From an uncultured SAR86 cluster bacterium (GTDB lineage: Bacteria > Pseudomonadota > Gammaproteobacteria > Magnimaribacterales > AG-339-G14), in the NCBI GenBank assembly GCA_902629465.1, contig CACOQX010000009.1:1-36616 (forward strand): a stretch of 36,616 nucleotides of DNA, written 5' to 3'. The notes beneath the pieces are model-generated. The model saw nothing but the letters and a program-made list of their open reading frames with translations. It ran no database searches and was not told the DNA's origin. Both the position numbers and the translations under genes were made by a program. Below are positions 8,175 to 15,548 of this stretch, in pieces; the first letter of the stretch is position 1, and every line of letters starts with the position of its first letter.

Positions 8175-8203
8175 ATAATTCTTCTCTAGCGGAGAAGAAT
8201 TAT
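8175..8203 (+). promoter_or_regulatory. Perfect 12-bp inverted repeat covering the RBS and start of the next gene
   Basis: ATAATTCTTCTC (8175-8186) pairs exactly with GAGAAGAATTAT (8192-8203) around a five-base loop TAGCG. The right arm contains the GGAG/GAGAAG ribosome binding region and reaches the A and T of the ATG at 8202. In RNA the hairpin would hide the translation start of the membrane protein. It may instead, or also, mark the 3' end of the preceding mRNA, although there is no T-run after it. Confidence 0.6.
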
Positions 8204-8768
8204 GCTTAATCCTGAAGATAGAAGTAAGGCTTTCAATTTTGCCCTTAAAGCTCAAGAAGTTTTTGGATTTTTTATTGGATTGACTGTTTTATGGTCAATC
8301 TATGCACTAACTTTCACACAAATTGAAATATTATTTATTTCAAAAATTTTGCTAACTTTAATTTGTATAGGTTTCGGATCAATTACACCTCTAATTGACT
8401 TTAATGAATCTCATGCAACTAATCCACTTTGGACAGGACATGCTCGTTTTCATTTAGTTTGGCAAGTTAATGCAATAATAATTACTGCAATATTATCTTT
8501 AGTAATTTTGTGGAGTTATTATTCTTTTGAAAATCACTTGATTGTAATCTTATTAAACTACTTATGGATTTTTTCATTTTATGCAACATTCATGGGGTTA
8601 AAATTATTTGATGGTGAATTAAATGATATCAATGGTGTTCCTCCTGTTTTTCTTAATTTACTAAGTAAAAAATTCGAAGTAGATAGAAATGTATATGCTA
8701 TTTCTGGGATTTTAGTTGTAAATACTTATGCATTTATCTTATTTTTACTTTCTTTATATTTAACATAA
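8202..8768 (+). CDS. Integral membrane protein of unknown function (188 aa)
   Basis: The protein has about five hydrophobic segments (roughly residues 20-38, 43-62, 90-108, 112-132 and 165-186). Between the second and third lies a conserved-looking polar motif HATNPLWTGHARFHLVWQ (residues 70-87) with three His residues and an Arg, which recalls motifs in uncharacterised small DUF6640-type membrane proteins; that family link is from memory and weak. The start is set by the RBS GGAG six to nine bases upstream, which is buried in a perfect hairpin. It is 36 bases downstream of the metallopeptidase-cupredoxin gene and may be co-transcribed with it. Confidence 0.7.
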   Translation: MLNPEDRSKAFNFALKAQEVFGFFIGLTVLWSIYALTFTQIEILFISKILLTLICIGFGSITPLIDFNESHATNPLWTGHARFHLVWQVNAIIITAILSLVILWSYYSFENHLIVILLNYLWIFSFYATFMGLKLFDGELNDINGVPPVFLNLLSKKFEVDRNVYAISGILVVNTYAFILFLLSLYLT

Positions 8769-8836
8769 TATATATTATACGAATATACATATAGCCTATT
8801 CATTGTGCTTTAGGGCCTTCCCTATCTATAAAATAA

Positions 8837-9424
8837 TTAAAAATAAGCCTTGTCTACAAGCTTATCAATTGCAATAAGATCCTTTTGACACTTATCTAAG
8901 AATATATGTAATTTATTATCATCAAAGTTTTCAAATGATGCTGTATCAAACCTTAGTCTTAAAGTTCTAATCTTAAGGATTATCTTTTCATTTTTAGGCA
9001 GGCTGTCTAAACAAAGTCTTATTACTTAAAGGCATCTTGTTATTGATCTAGGAAAACTATCATCTTGTAAAAGAAAGTTTATTACTTCTTCTCTATCAAC
9101 CTCTCCTTTCGAAACTTTTCTAAATGCGTCTTGAGCAGATAATATTGATAGCAAACTTATCCACTCTATCGTAGAAAAATCATAGGTCTTTTTATCGCAT
9201 TTCGTAATACATAAACAATCTATGATTCGCGATATCATATCGATTCTTTCTAAAAATCTACCTAATCTTATAAATTCAAATTCATATCCTCTTGAAAGAT
9301 TGTCATTTATCGAACTAAAAAATTCTTGGGTAAGGTCCACTATATTTGTTATGAAAGGCAATCTTTTTCTTTTGTGAATCTTTAAAAAAGATTCATTAAA
9401 GATATGATCGTGAAGATGATTCAA
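8837..9424 (-). pseudogene. Alpha-E domain protein (COG2307) remnant: N-terminus missing and premature stop
   Basis: The ORF from 9424 to 9026 encodes the middle of an alpha-E (DUF403) protein: LSRGYEFEFIRLGRFLERID, WISLLSILSAQDAFRK and LLQDDSFPRSITRCL match the family order. It stops at a TAA (9026-9028), but the same frame continues for 62 codons with recognisable alpha-E C-terminal sequence (IRLCLDSLPKNEK, KIRTLRLRFDTASF, LHIFLDKCQ) to a second TAA at 8837-8839. Roughly the first half of the usual 300-residue protein is absent; homology begins near codon 20, where the piece abuts the Anbu fragment on the other strand. Alpha-E proteins normally sit in an operon with a circularly permuted ATP-grasp protein, a transglutaminase-like protein and Anbu. 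The decay is seen directly; the original operon is inferred from family knowledge. Confidence 0.82.
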
Positions 9425-9664
9425 ACTGATACATCCATAGGAGATGCAGCAAGAGTCGCCCTCCTGTCTTTAGATTCTACAATGAAATCAGACTTAACAT
9501 TTGGTCCTCCAATAGATTTAATTGTCTTTAAAAAAGATCAAATAAACTTAGATTTTCAAGAACAACTGAAATTAGATTCACCATTTTTTAAAAAACTGTC
9601 CGATATTTGGGCTGAGCAAATAGACAAAGGTGTCAAAAAACTTCCAAAATTCAATTGGGAGTAG
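9404..9664 (+). pseudogene. C-terminal fragment of Anbu (proteasome-type peptidase, COG3484)
   Basis: The 86-codon ORF matches only the C-terminal third of Anbu, the bacterial proteasome-beta-like Ntn hydrolase: DAARVALLSLDSTMKSDLTF, GPPIDLIVFKKDQI and a final W....KLPKFNWE are typical of the family end. The N-terminal catalytic part with the nucleophilic Thr is absent, and the frame is closed by a TAA just upstream of the ATG, so no active peptidase can be made here. It overlaps the start of the alpha-E fragment head to head, although the two genes normally lie in the same direction, indicating an inversion or deletion junction near 9365-9410. No convincing ribosome binding site is present. 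Confidence 0.75.
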
Positions 9665-9698
9665 TATTAGGAAGCCTCTGAGAAAAAACTTATTTTCA

Positions 9699-11366
9699 TC
9701 ACTTTAAATAGTTTGAATAAATAGCTTTTTCCAAGTATTTATAGTTTGTCCAATCTGGTTGAAATACTGTCGTATCGTTGTCTTCTGTATCTTCAATAAG
9801 ATCGTGGTCAACATCTAAATTTTTTAGAGGATCTAAGGGAAAGGCGTCCAAGTAATTAGGTATACCATCGCTATCCTCATCTCCATCTTTAGAATAATAA
9901 GCTCCTTGACTTTGACTAAATAAATCAGTGGTTGTACTAAGTTTATTTACAAGAACTGCACCTGTTCTTGGAGTAACTACTACTGGATAATTGAAAAAAG
10001 TATGATCTGGCGTATCCATTGAAGCTTGAATAGTCAAAGAATTGCAATCAGCATCACCTTGTGGTCTTGCTGGATAAACCTTGCTTACTCCTAACTGCCT
10101 TACATAATATTCTTCTCCGGTTTGGTCAATATTTAAAACCGTGCCTTCTGGAACATCAAATAAAGGAAAGTTTTGGTAGTCATGACCATTTATTCTAACA
10201 ATTGTAAAAACATCGCCTAGGTTAGTTCCAGGACAAATATTATCTCCATAAAAACTTCCATCTAACAATTTCTTACACTGCAATCCAGTACCAACCCAAC
10301 TACCATTGAATATCCTTACTTTGCCATCAGAATAAGTTACATTGGATGTAGTAAAATCATAATCGGCAGTTAGAGCTTGAGACGGATCAGAAGTTGAGAA
10401 AGTTATCCTATTTCCGTTACTATCATATACGCCATATCTTTTTGAAGGAACGTATTCCCAAGAACCTGTTCTACTTACACAAAGTTCAGTTCCTGATGAT
10501 GAAGATTCAATACTTGACGTGTCAGCATTATAAAAAGAATTTTTTTGACCAGTATACCCATAAGTTATTTCGTATTTAACTACTTTTTCATTGTAAGCAA
10601 AATTAGTGGTTGAAATACTATATGGATTTCCATCTGGATAATTTTTTGTGTAACCACTTGGAAAATATTGGACTAATCCAGCAGCTAAAAAAGGACTCAT
10701 CTGATTTGTATTGAAGATAAGTTCGGTTACTGTGCCAGTACCGCCTGAATTTTTATTGTGTAATATTTTCGTACCATAGAAATAAACTTCTTGGCCCAAT
10801 GGAATTAAATTATTTAGAATAATGCCATCTATATAAACCGTAGCTTTAAATTGCACTTGATTATTATCAAGAACTGATGATTCATAGGTGGCATTGTAAA
10901 TAGGCGTATTGAGTGTTGGAGCAAGCATTGAAACATAATTGTAATCTAGAGTAAGTACGCCATAAGGATTAGCTGCTGAAGTTTCTTCTTCTAATATTAA
11001 TTTAATTCTAGGATCAGCTACGTTATTTGGCATTGACATTTCCATAACCAAATTATCAGAAGAGGTTGGTTGTTTTGATACTACAAGCCAGGGAAGGTTA
11101 ACTTCGCCGTTCTGACAAGCATTATTATCTAAAATAGCTTCATAACCTATTCCATCTCCTAAATTACTAAAATTTTTATACTCAGTACTTTTAAATAAAC
11201 ACAAATAGTCATTTACACGTCCAAAGCCTACATCCAATTGATACTGATGAATGTAAAATAATTTTCCATTTCTTTTGATAGGGCTAGCTTCAGAGAATGA
11301 ACTTAAAGCAGGAAAGGAGAATAAATAATTTGTAAATAATAAGCTGATAAATAAGCAAATACGCAT
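9699..11366 (-). CDS. Secreted protein of unknown function with Asp-rich calcium-type repeats (555 aa)
   Basis: A signal peptide (MRICLFISLLFTNYLFSFPA) leads a mature protein rich in Tyr, Asn, Ser and Thr with several Cys (56, 84, 296). Landmarks shared in order with the 1035-aa protein at 2134-5241 are VNDYLCLFK (51-59), a Cys 28 residues on, NPYG (133-136), Cys296 before YGVY (311-314), and a VPEG...YYVRQLGV block near the C-terminal third. The C-terminus carries GDEDSDGIPNYLDAFPLDP followed by DVDHDLIEDTEDND, which resemble thrombospondin type 3 or dockerin-like calcium-binding repeats common in surface proteins. The ATG follows the TAA of the small lipoprotein directly, so the two are translated from one mRNA. 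Function unknown; it is probably periplasmic or cell-surface. Confidence 0.8.
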   Translation of the reverse strand: MRICLFISLLFTNYLFSFPALSSFSEASPIKRNGKLFYIHQYQLDVGFGRVNDYLCLFKSTEYKNFSNLGDGIGYEAILDNNACQNGEVNLPWLVVSKQPTSSDNLVMEMSMPNNVADPRIKLILEEETSAANPYGVLTLDYNYVSMLAPTLNTPIYNATYESSVLDNNQVQFKATVYIDGIILNNLIPLGQEVYFYGTKILHNKNSGGTGTVTELIFNTNQMSPFLAAGLVQYFPSGYTKNYPDGNPYSISTTNFAYNEKVVKYEITYGYTGQKNSFYNADTSSIESSSSGTELCVSRTGSWEYVPSKRYGVYDSNGNRITFSTSDPSQALTADYDFTTSNVTYSDGKVRIFNGSWVGTGLQCKKLLDGSFYGDNICPGTNLGDVFTIVRINGHDYQNFPLFDVPEGTVLNIDQTGEEYYVRQLGVSKVYPARPQGDADCNSLTIQASMDTPDHTFFNYPVVVTPRTGAVLVNKLSTTTDLFSQSQGAYYSKDGDEDSDGIPNYLDAFPLDPLKNLDVDHDLIEDTEDNDTTVFQPDWTNYKYLEKAIYSNYLK

Positions 11367-11498
11367 TTAATTTAGAAAAGTTATATCATCAGGTACATCT
11401 TTAAAATTTATGGTTTCAACTTCTGGAGTTGGTTGACTTATGCTGCCTCCTCCGCAAGAAATTAGTAAAAATGCCATCAGAATATATAAAAATTTCAC
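11367..11498 (-). CDS. Small CGGG lipoprotein (43 aa), partner of the downstream secreted protein
   Basis: This ORF starts at GTG and encodes (M)KFLYILMAFLLISCGGG, a lipoprotein signal with Cys15 as the lipidation site, then a Pro/Glu linker and an acidic tail ending DDITFLN. Its TAA stop is immediately followed by the ATG of the 555-aa secreted protein (no spacer), so translation is probably coupled. It is the counterpart of the 47-aa lipoprotein at 1975-2118 in size, signal, glycine run, proline-containing linker and position. No Shine-Dalgarno is visible; the promoter -10 element lies so close that transcription may begin at or near the GTG. An internal ATG (codon 8) would destroy the signal peptide, so GTG is preferred. 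Confidence 0.65.
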   Translation of the reverse strand: MKFLYILMAFLLISCGGGSISQPTPEVETINFKDVPDDITFLN

Positions 11499-11504
11499 AG
11501 TAAA

Positions 11505-11533
11505 AATATAAAAAAAAATCTATTTAATTTCAA
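11505..11533 (-). promoter_or_regulatory. Sigma70-like promoter for the second lipoprotein/secreted pair
   Basis: On the minus strand TTGAAA (11533-11528) and TATATT (11510-11505) are 17 bases apart. The -10 box ends six bases before the GTG at 11498, so the usual start point would fall at or next to the start codon and give a leaderless transcript, which would explain the missing ribosome binding site. Confidence 0.4.
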
Positions 11534-11534
11534 T

Positions 11535-11566
11535 AAAAAAAACCGCTTGTTAAGCGGTTTTTTTTA
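11535..11566 (-). terminator. Rho-independent terminator ending the seven-gene operon
   Basis: Stem AACCGCTT (11541-11548) pairs with AAGCGGTT (11552-11559) around GTT, with A-runs on the left and T-runs on the right, so it can work in both directions. It lies just downstream of the 243-aa secreted protein gene on the minus strand. Confidence 0.85.
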
Positions 11567-11575
11567 AAAACTACT

Positions 11576-12307
11576 CTACCTTTCAGCAGGATAAGCTTTA
11601 ACTAATTGAGCAAGAGTTGAATTTACAAATTTTCTTATGTTTCCAACCTTTCTATTGAAAGACTTGAATTCATTTGAAGCGTAAACTTCATCAAGAGCAT
11701 CATTTAATTCTTGAATAGAATTAGATCCGTTATACAACATATGAGATACATATTTATTGCCATAAACTACTCTATTTATTCCATATGACCCAAAAGAATC
11801 TGCAGTGGAATTTGTGAGTTGTTTGTACGCTTCAAGATAAGATGCTTGACTTCCAGTTTTAACCTTAACTTCAATGTTAGAAAAAACAGTATTCAATCGC
11901 CAATCACCAGCCTCTAAAACTAGCTCGGTAACGTAATTATAATAATCTTCACTAACTGAAGTTTTATCAAAGGCTACATTCATTTCTGAAGATGCTGCAC
12001 AAGAAGCAAAGATATTTTGCCCTTTTTGCATCATGTCATAATTTTCATATGCAACTAAAATAACATGTGAATGCCCTCCTCCCATACGAGAATAAAGACC
12101 AACATTTGCTCCAGATTCTTTTCTCCATTTAGCAGCACATGATGAAGAATCAAAGGTTTCAATAGCAGCTACAAACCCTGCCGGATTAGTTACATTGAAA
12201 AAATGGAATTCATAAACTCCACTCCCAGGTCTCAATGTATTCTCATTTGAAAATAGATTAAAAGACAATAAAGCGGTGAGAAATAAATAAATGATTTTAT
12301 TTTTCAT
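11576..12307 (-). CDS. Secreted protein, possibly NIPSNAP/dimeric alpha-beta-barrel-like (243 aa)
   Basis: A signal peptide (MKNKIIYLFLTALLSFNLFS) leads a protein that appears to contain two ferredoxin-like halves: the first begins YEFHFFNVTNPAGFVAAIETF, and the second contains IEVKVKTGSQASYLEAYKQL followed by an Asn/Tyr/His-rich strand (NRVVYGNKYVSHMLYNG). That strand-helix-strand layout is seen in NIPSNAP and similar dimeric alpha-beta-barrel proteins, but identification is tentative. It is eight bases downstream of a gene of similar size and layout (12316-13008), probably a tandem paralog. AGAGGTAG precedes the ATG. It is the last gene before the terminator of the TetR-linked operon. Function unknown; periplasmic ligand binding is one possibility. 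Confidence 0.7.
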   Translation of the reverse strand: MKNKIIYLFLTALLSFNLFSNENTLRPGSGVYEFHFFNVTNPAGFVAAIETFDSSSCAAKWRKESGANVGLYSRMGGGHSHVILVAYENYDMMQKGQNIFASCAASSEMNVAFDKTSVSEDYYNYVTELVLEAGDWRLNTVFSNIEVKVKTGSQASYLEAYKQLTNSTADSFGSYGINRVVYGNKYVSHMLYNGSNSIQELNDALDEVYASNEFKSFNRKVGNIRKFVNSTLAQLVKAYPAER

Positions 12308-12315
12308 GACTACCT

Positions 12316-13008
12316 CTAATTTCTTGTATAAATGGTCTCACAATACTCAAAAGTTTCTTCAACTTCTTCATCTATGTATTGCTGAGCATCATCCCAAGTA
12401 GCAGCCCAACCTGCTCCTCTAAAATACTCATCTATAATTTTTCCAGTTTCTGCTGCTGTTTTGGTAATGGTTCTTAAATGAAACATTCCGGTTTCAGCAA
12501 ATCCACCGCCAAGTTGAGCAAATACACCAATCATCATTTTGTGACCTGCAGCATCCAGTTCTTTTTGAAGTTTCGTCATTGAATTTGAAAAAGCCTGCCA
12601 ATCGTTTAGCTTTACTCTCCAAAGCCTATGGTATCCATCTCTAGCTTCAAAATCCTTAAGCGGTTTGAAAGCTGAAGAATATTTGATGGTTCTTAATTGT
12701 TTGAGGTCAAAATTAGCACTTGCTGGATCATATAACTCAATAAATCCTATAGCTTTTTCAACACTCGTAAAAGCATTGTAGATGAACATTTGACCTTGAT
12801 AGCTTTCTCCTGTTCTGGTTTTGCAATAACCAGCTTGTTCAGATCCGAAATCATCAAAATCTACATTTTCTTTTAAAAAATTAACATATTTATCAATATC
12901 TTTTGCTTGAACCATAAGAGTCGTAAACGCTCCTTCTGGAACCGCGCTAAGATTTATTGAAAATATTGAGCTTAAAAGAAAAATTAAAGATATTTTTATA
13001 TTTTTCAT
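12316..13008 (-). CDS. Secreted protein, related to its downstream neighbour (230 aa)
   Basis: The N-terminal MKNIKISLIFLLSSIFSINLSA is a Sec signal peptide. The mature part begins with a strand-helix pattern (GAFTTLMVQAKDIDKYVNFLKEN) and repeats it around RLWRVKLNDWQAFSNSMTKL, consistent with two ferredoxin-like repeats as in NIPSNAP-type proteins. Cysteines are found near the first repeat (GYCKT) and at the C-terminus (FEYCETIYTRN), perhaps a disulfide in the oxidising periplasm. A strong GGGAGAA ribosome binding site sits before the ATG. It lies 65 bases below the small membrane protein gene and 8 bases above the 243-aa secreted protein, so the three are probably co-transcribed. No function is assigned. 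Confidence 0.7.
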   Translation of the reverse strand: MKNIKISLIFLLSSIFSINLSAVPEGAFTTLMVQAKDIDKYVNFLKENVDFDDFGSEQAGYCKTRTGESYQGQMFIYNAFTSVEKAIGFIELYDPASANFDLKQLRTIKYSSAFKPLKDFEARDGYHRLWRVKLNDWQAFSNSMTKLQKELDAAGHKMMIGVFAQLGGGFAETGMFHLRTITKTAAETGKIIDEYFRGAGWAATWDDAQQYIDEEVEETFEYCETIYTRN

Positions 13009-13073
13009 TATTTTCTCCCAAAATATATATTAAATATTACAAGAAAAAATTAGAAGTTTTGTATCAAATTAGG

Positions 13074-13529
13074 TCAATTTTTTTTAATCAAAGAAAAAAC
13101 GAATAAAAGAAATAAGAACAAAGTCATATAAGGAGCGTAAACCATTCCAGGAGTAATTCCGTCCGAATAAATCGGATCATTAACAATTGGACTGGAATTT
13201 AATACTCTAACAGACCACTCAACTAAAAAAGCTAATATTAATAAAGGTGTTAAAGACTTATATTTTATGACGACTATCCAGGCAAAAGCACAAAATATTA
13301 GCTGAACTAAACCCCATGCAGAAAAGAAAGCATATATAAGAGGCATTGGATCAGGAGTACCAGTTAATACTTTCACATTAGCAATACCATGTAATCCAAA
13401 GTCTTCGAAAGACATATGAATTACAGAACGCCAGGTCATTAACAATAGGAATGGAATAAAGGCGTAGAAAACAAATTTATAGCCCAAATAATTATTATCT
13501 GCAGATTTAGGAAAAAGCATTTCTAACAC
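13074..13529 (-). CDS. Small integral membrane protein of unknown function (151 aa)
   Basis: Four hydrophobic segments are visible (about residues 17-35, 64-87, 91-109 and 129-147), with a short basic C-terminal tail (SLIKKN). The segment after helix 1 contains WRSVIHMSFEDFGLHGIANV. No family is recognised. The annotated first codon is GTG at 13529, but an ATG three codons later (13520) gives MLFPKSADNN and is equally possible. It begins two bases after the stop of the upstream dehalogenase-like gene, which argues for translational coupling and a role in the same pathway, perhaps substrate entry or membrane association. Confidence 0.7.
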   Translation of the reverse strand: MLEMLFPKSADNNYLGYKFVFYAFIPFLLLMTWRSVIHMSFEDFGLHGIANVKVLTGTPDPMPLIYAFFSAWGLVQLIFCAFAWIVVIKYKSLTPLLILAFLVEWSVRVLNSSPIVNDPIYSDGITPGMVYAPYMTLFLFLLFVFSLIKKN

Positions 13530-13531
13530 AA

Positions 13532-14620
13532 CTAATCGTTCTCTTTAATAAAATTGGCAAGTAAGTTAGATAGCTCTTTGGGTCGAGTCCATTGATAAAA
13601 GTGCCCTCCTCCTATTTGGGGTGCACTTTTTGCACTAGGACACATATTCAAAACATCTCTTTCGGCACCATTGGTTACTGGATCATCTCCAGCAAAAACA
13701 CTCAAAAAAGGTTTATTCCAATTTTTAAAAATTTCTCTAGCTTCTTTTACCGCACTCAAAGACTGATCTGGGATTGTAGGAACATGACTTGGCATGGCTC
13801 TTGGACCCATTTTATAAGATGGGTCAGGAAACGGAGCCTCATACGCATGATCTATTGCTCTATTCAATGGAAATAATTTTCTTAATCCTAGTCTAAGAAA
13901 TAAATAAGAAATAAGTGTCTTAAGAGTGGAATTTTTTCCCATCATGTTAGACATCAAAAAACCAATAGGGAGATCTTCTGTGTCCCAACAAAATTTCTGC
14001 CAATACATAAATTTAAGTGCTGGACTGGAAGATGTTTTATCATCGGCAATGTTCTTACCATCCATTTGACTGACTTCTTTTTGCATAGACATCACAGTAA
14101 GTTTTATATCGCTATCTCTAAAAGCTTTAACTTTGTCAATTACATCTTGAGGAGTGTCAGGGTTATAAGGCAAGCCTGTATTTCCCATTGCGACCTTGAG
14201 AAATCTATCTGGCTCATTTGCTACCACTCTCAGTCCTATAAGACCTCCCCAATCCTGACCGAAAAAGGTTAAATTTTTGAATTCATTAGCTTTAAGCCAA
14301 TCTGTCATCCAATCAACTTGTCTTTGATATGAATAGTCTTCTCTGGATGCAGGTTTATCGGACTTTCCGTAGCCAGGTAGATCTGGCGCAATAACCCTTA
14401 TTCCAGCATCTACCAAAAAAGGAATCATTCTGCTGTATAAATAACTCCAAACAGGTTGACCATGCATAGCCAATAGAATCGGACCATCTTTAGGTCCTTC
14501 ATCAACGTGATGAATTCTCAATTCAGAACCGTCGTGAGTTTGTATTGCTGTATAGTTTGGTTCGAAAGGATAATTTTTTATATTCTCAAAAGCACTATCT
14601 GGGGTTCTTAAAATTTTCAT
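13532..14620 (-). CDS. Haloalkane dehalogenase-like alpha/beta hydrolase (class I type, cytoplasmic)
   Basis: The protein follows the DhlA/class I layout: LRTPDSAFENIKNYPFEPNY at the N-terminus, oxyanion loop HGQPVWSYLYSRMIP (from His53), nucleophile Asp123 followed by Trp124 (FFGQDWGGLIGLRV), an acidic pair in FAGDDPVT (Asp312/Asp313) as candidate catalytic acid, and catalytic His340 (GGGHFYQW). At 362 aa it is longer than classical class I enzymes (about 300) because of a cap insertion at about 160-250. No signal peptide is present. It could be a true dehalogenase or an epoxide-hydrolase-like relative with the same Asp nucleophile; the DWGG tryptophan favours dehalogenase. Its ATG overlaps the upstream flavoprotein gene by four bases, showing a shared operon. 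Confidence 0.85.
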   Translation of the reverse strand: MKILRTPDSAFENIKNYPFEPNYTAIQTHDGSELRIHHVDEGPKDGPILLAMHGQPVWSYLYSRMIPFLVDAGIRVIAPDLPGYGKSDKPASREDYSYQRQVDWMTDWLKANEFKNLTFFGQDWGGLIGLRVVANEPDRFLKVAMGNTGLPYNPDTPQDVIDKVKAFRDSDIKLTVMSMQKEVSQMDGKNIADDKTSSSPALKFMYWQKFCWDTEDLPIGFLMSNMMGKNSTLKTLISYLFLRLGLRKLFPLNRAIDHAYEAPFPDPSYKMGPRAMPSHVPTIPDQSLSAVKEAREIFKNWNKPFLSVFAGDDPVTNGAERDVLNMCPSAKSAPQIGGGHFYQWTRPKELSNLLANFIKEND

Positions 14621-15546
14621 AATTCAAATTTAGAGTTGGATAAAGATTCACATACAGAATTAAATTCTTGCATGGTTTGTTTGATAATCTGTTCTACTGG
14701 TAATACCTCATTTATGAGTCCAATAGACTGGCCAGCTAAAGCAGGCGCAGCATTCATGTCGCCGCCAAAATATAAATCTTTTATTCCGCTTAGAGCAGAC
14801 ATATCCATCAACCCTTCTTCATAAATCTTATCGGTTAACTCTGTCTTTAATGCTCTAATACATGGCTTTGCTTTTTTATTAAGTATGTATGTACCTTGCT
14901 CAGAGCCATTTACGATTGCTCCTTTAAAGTTTTCGTGTACTGGACTTTCTAGAGAGGATACAAATCTGGTACCCATCTGAATACCATCAGCACCGGCAGC
15001 AAATGCAGCAGCCATACCAATACCATCTACAATTCCTCCAGCAGCAACAATTGGTAAATCTGTATGCTTGCGAATTGATTGAATCAAAACATGCAGGCCT
15101 ACTTCTTCGGGACTTTTAAAACCCCCTCCTTCTGTCCCTTCAACAACAAGCCCATCTACACCGGCATCTACTGCCTTGAGGGCTCCTGCTAGACTTGGAA
15201 CTGCGTGAAATACTTTGATATCTGCTTCCTTGAGCTTATGAATATATTTCGCTGGATCTCCTGCAGAGGTTGTTACAAACTTAACGTTCTCTTCGATTAC
15301 AACTTCCAACATACTTTCATCAGAAAGAAATAGAATTGGGAGATTTACTCCAAAAGGACTGTTCGTAAGAGAGGCCATTTTTCTTATTTCATCTTTGCAC
15401 TGATTCACTTCTCCAGAGGAAGTTTCTATAATCCCGAAACCTCCAGCATTTGATACAGCAGAAGCAAGTTGACTCCTCGCAATCCAACCCATAGGTGATT
15501 GAATGATTGGATATTTGCAACCCAACATTTCAGTTATTCTATTCAT
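14617..15546 (-). CDS. Nitronate monooxygenase-like FMN enzyme (2-nitropropane dioxygenase/FabK family)
   Basis: A TIM-barrel FMN protein expected to oxidise alkyl nitronates or a related substrate in the cytoplasm. Landmarks numbered from the chosen start are PIIQSPMGWI near the N-terminus, NAGGFGII, VEGTEGGGF (135-143), the phosphate-binding AAGGI (168-172) and QMGTRF (190-195). The EGxEGGGF motif has Phe where FabK and classical class I nitronate monooxygenases have His, so it belongs to a different subgroup and its reaction is less certain. I chose the ATG at 15546 (MNRITEMLG), which has a GGAG ribosome binding site and lies two bases after the GST stop, over an upstream in-frame start at 15570 that overlaps the GST gene. 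Its 3' end overlaps the hydrolase gene start. Confidence 0.85.
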   Translation of the reverse strand: MNRITEMLGCKYPIIQSPMGWIARSQLASAVSNAGGFGIIETSSGEVNQCKDEIRKMASLTNSPFGVNLPILFLSDESMLEVVIEENVKFVTTSAGDPAKYIHKLKEADIKVFHAVPSLAGALKAVDAGVDGLVVEGTEGGGFKSPEEVGLHVLIQSIRKHTDLPIVAAGGIVDGIGMAAAFAAGADGIQMGTRFVSSLESPVHENFKGAIVNGSEQGTYILNKKAKPCIRALKTELTDKIYEEGLMDMSALSGIKDLYFGGDMNAAPALAGQSIGLINEVLPVEQIIKQTMQEFNSVCESLSNSKFEL

Positions 15547-15548
15547 AA

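Noticed and set aside
9026-9028. Recoding (readthrough) of the TAA in the alpha-E frame
   Set aside because: TAA is the normal stop of many genes here, and the gene also lacks its N-terminal half, so decay is simpler.
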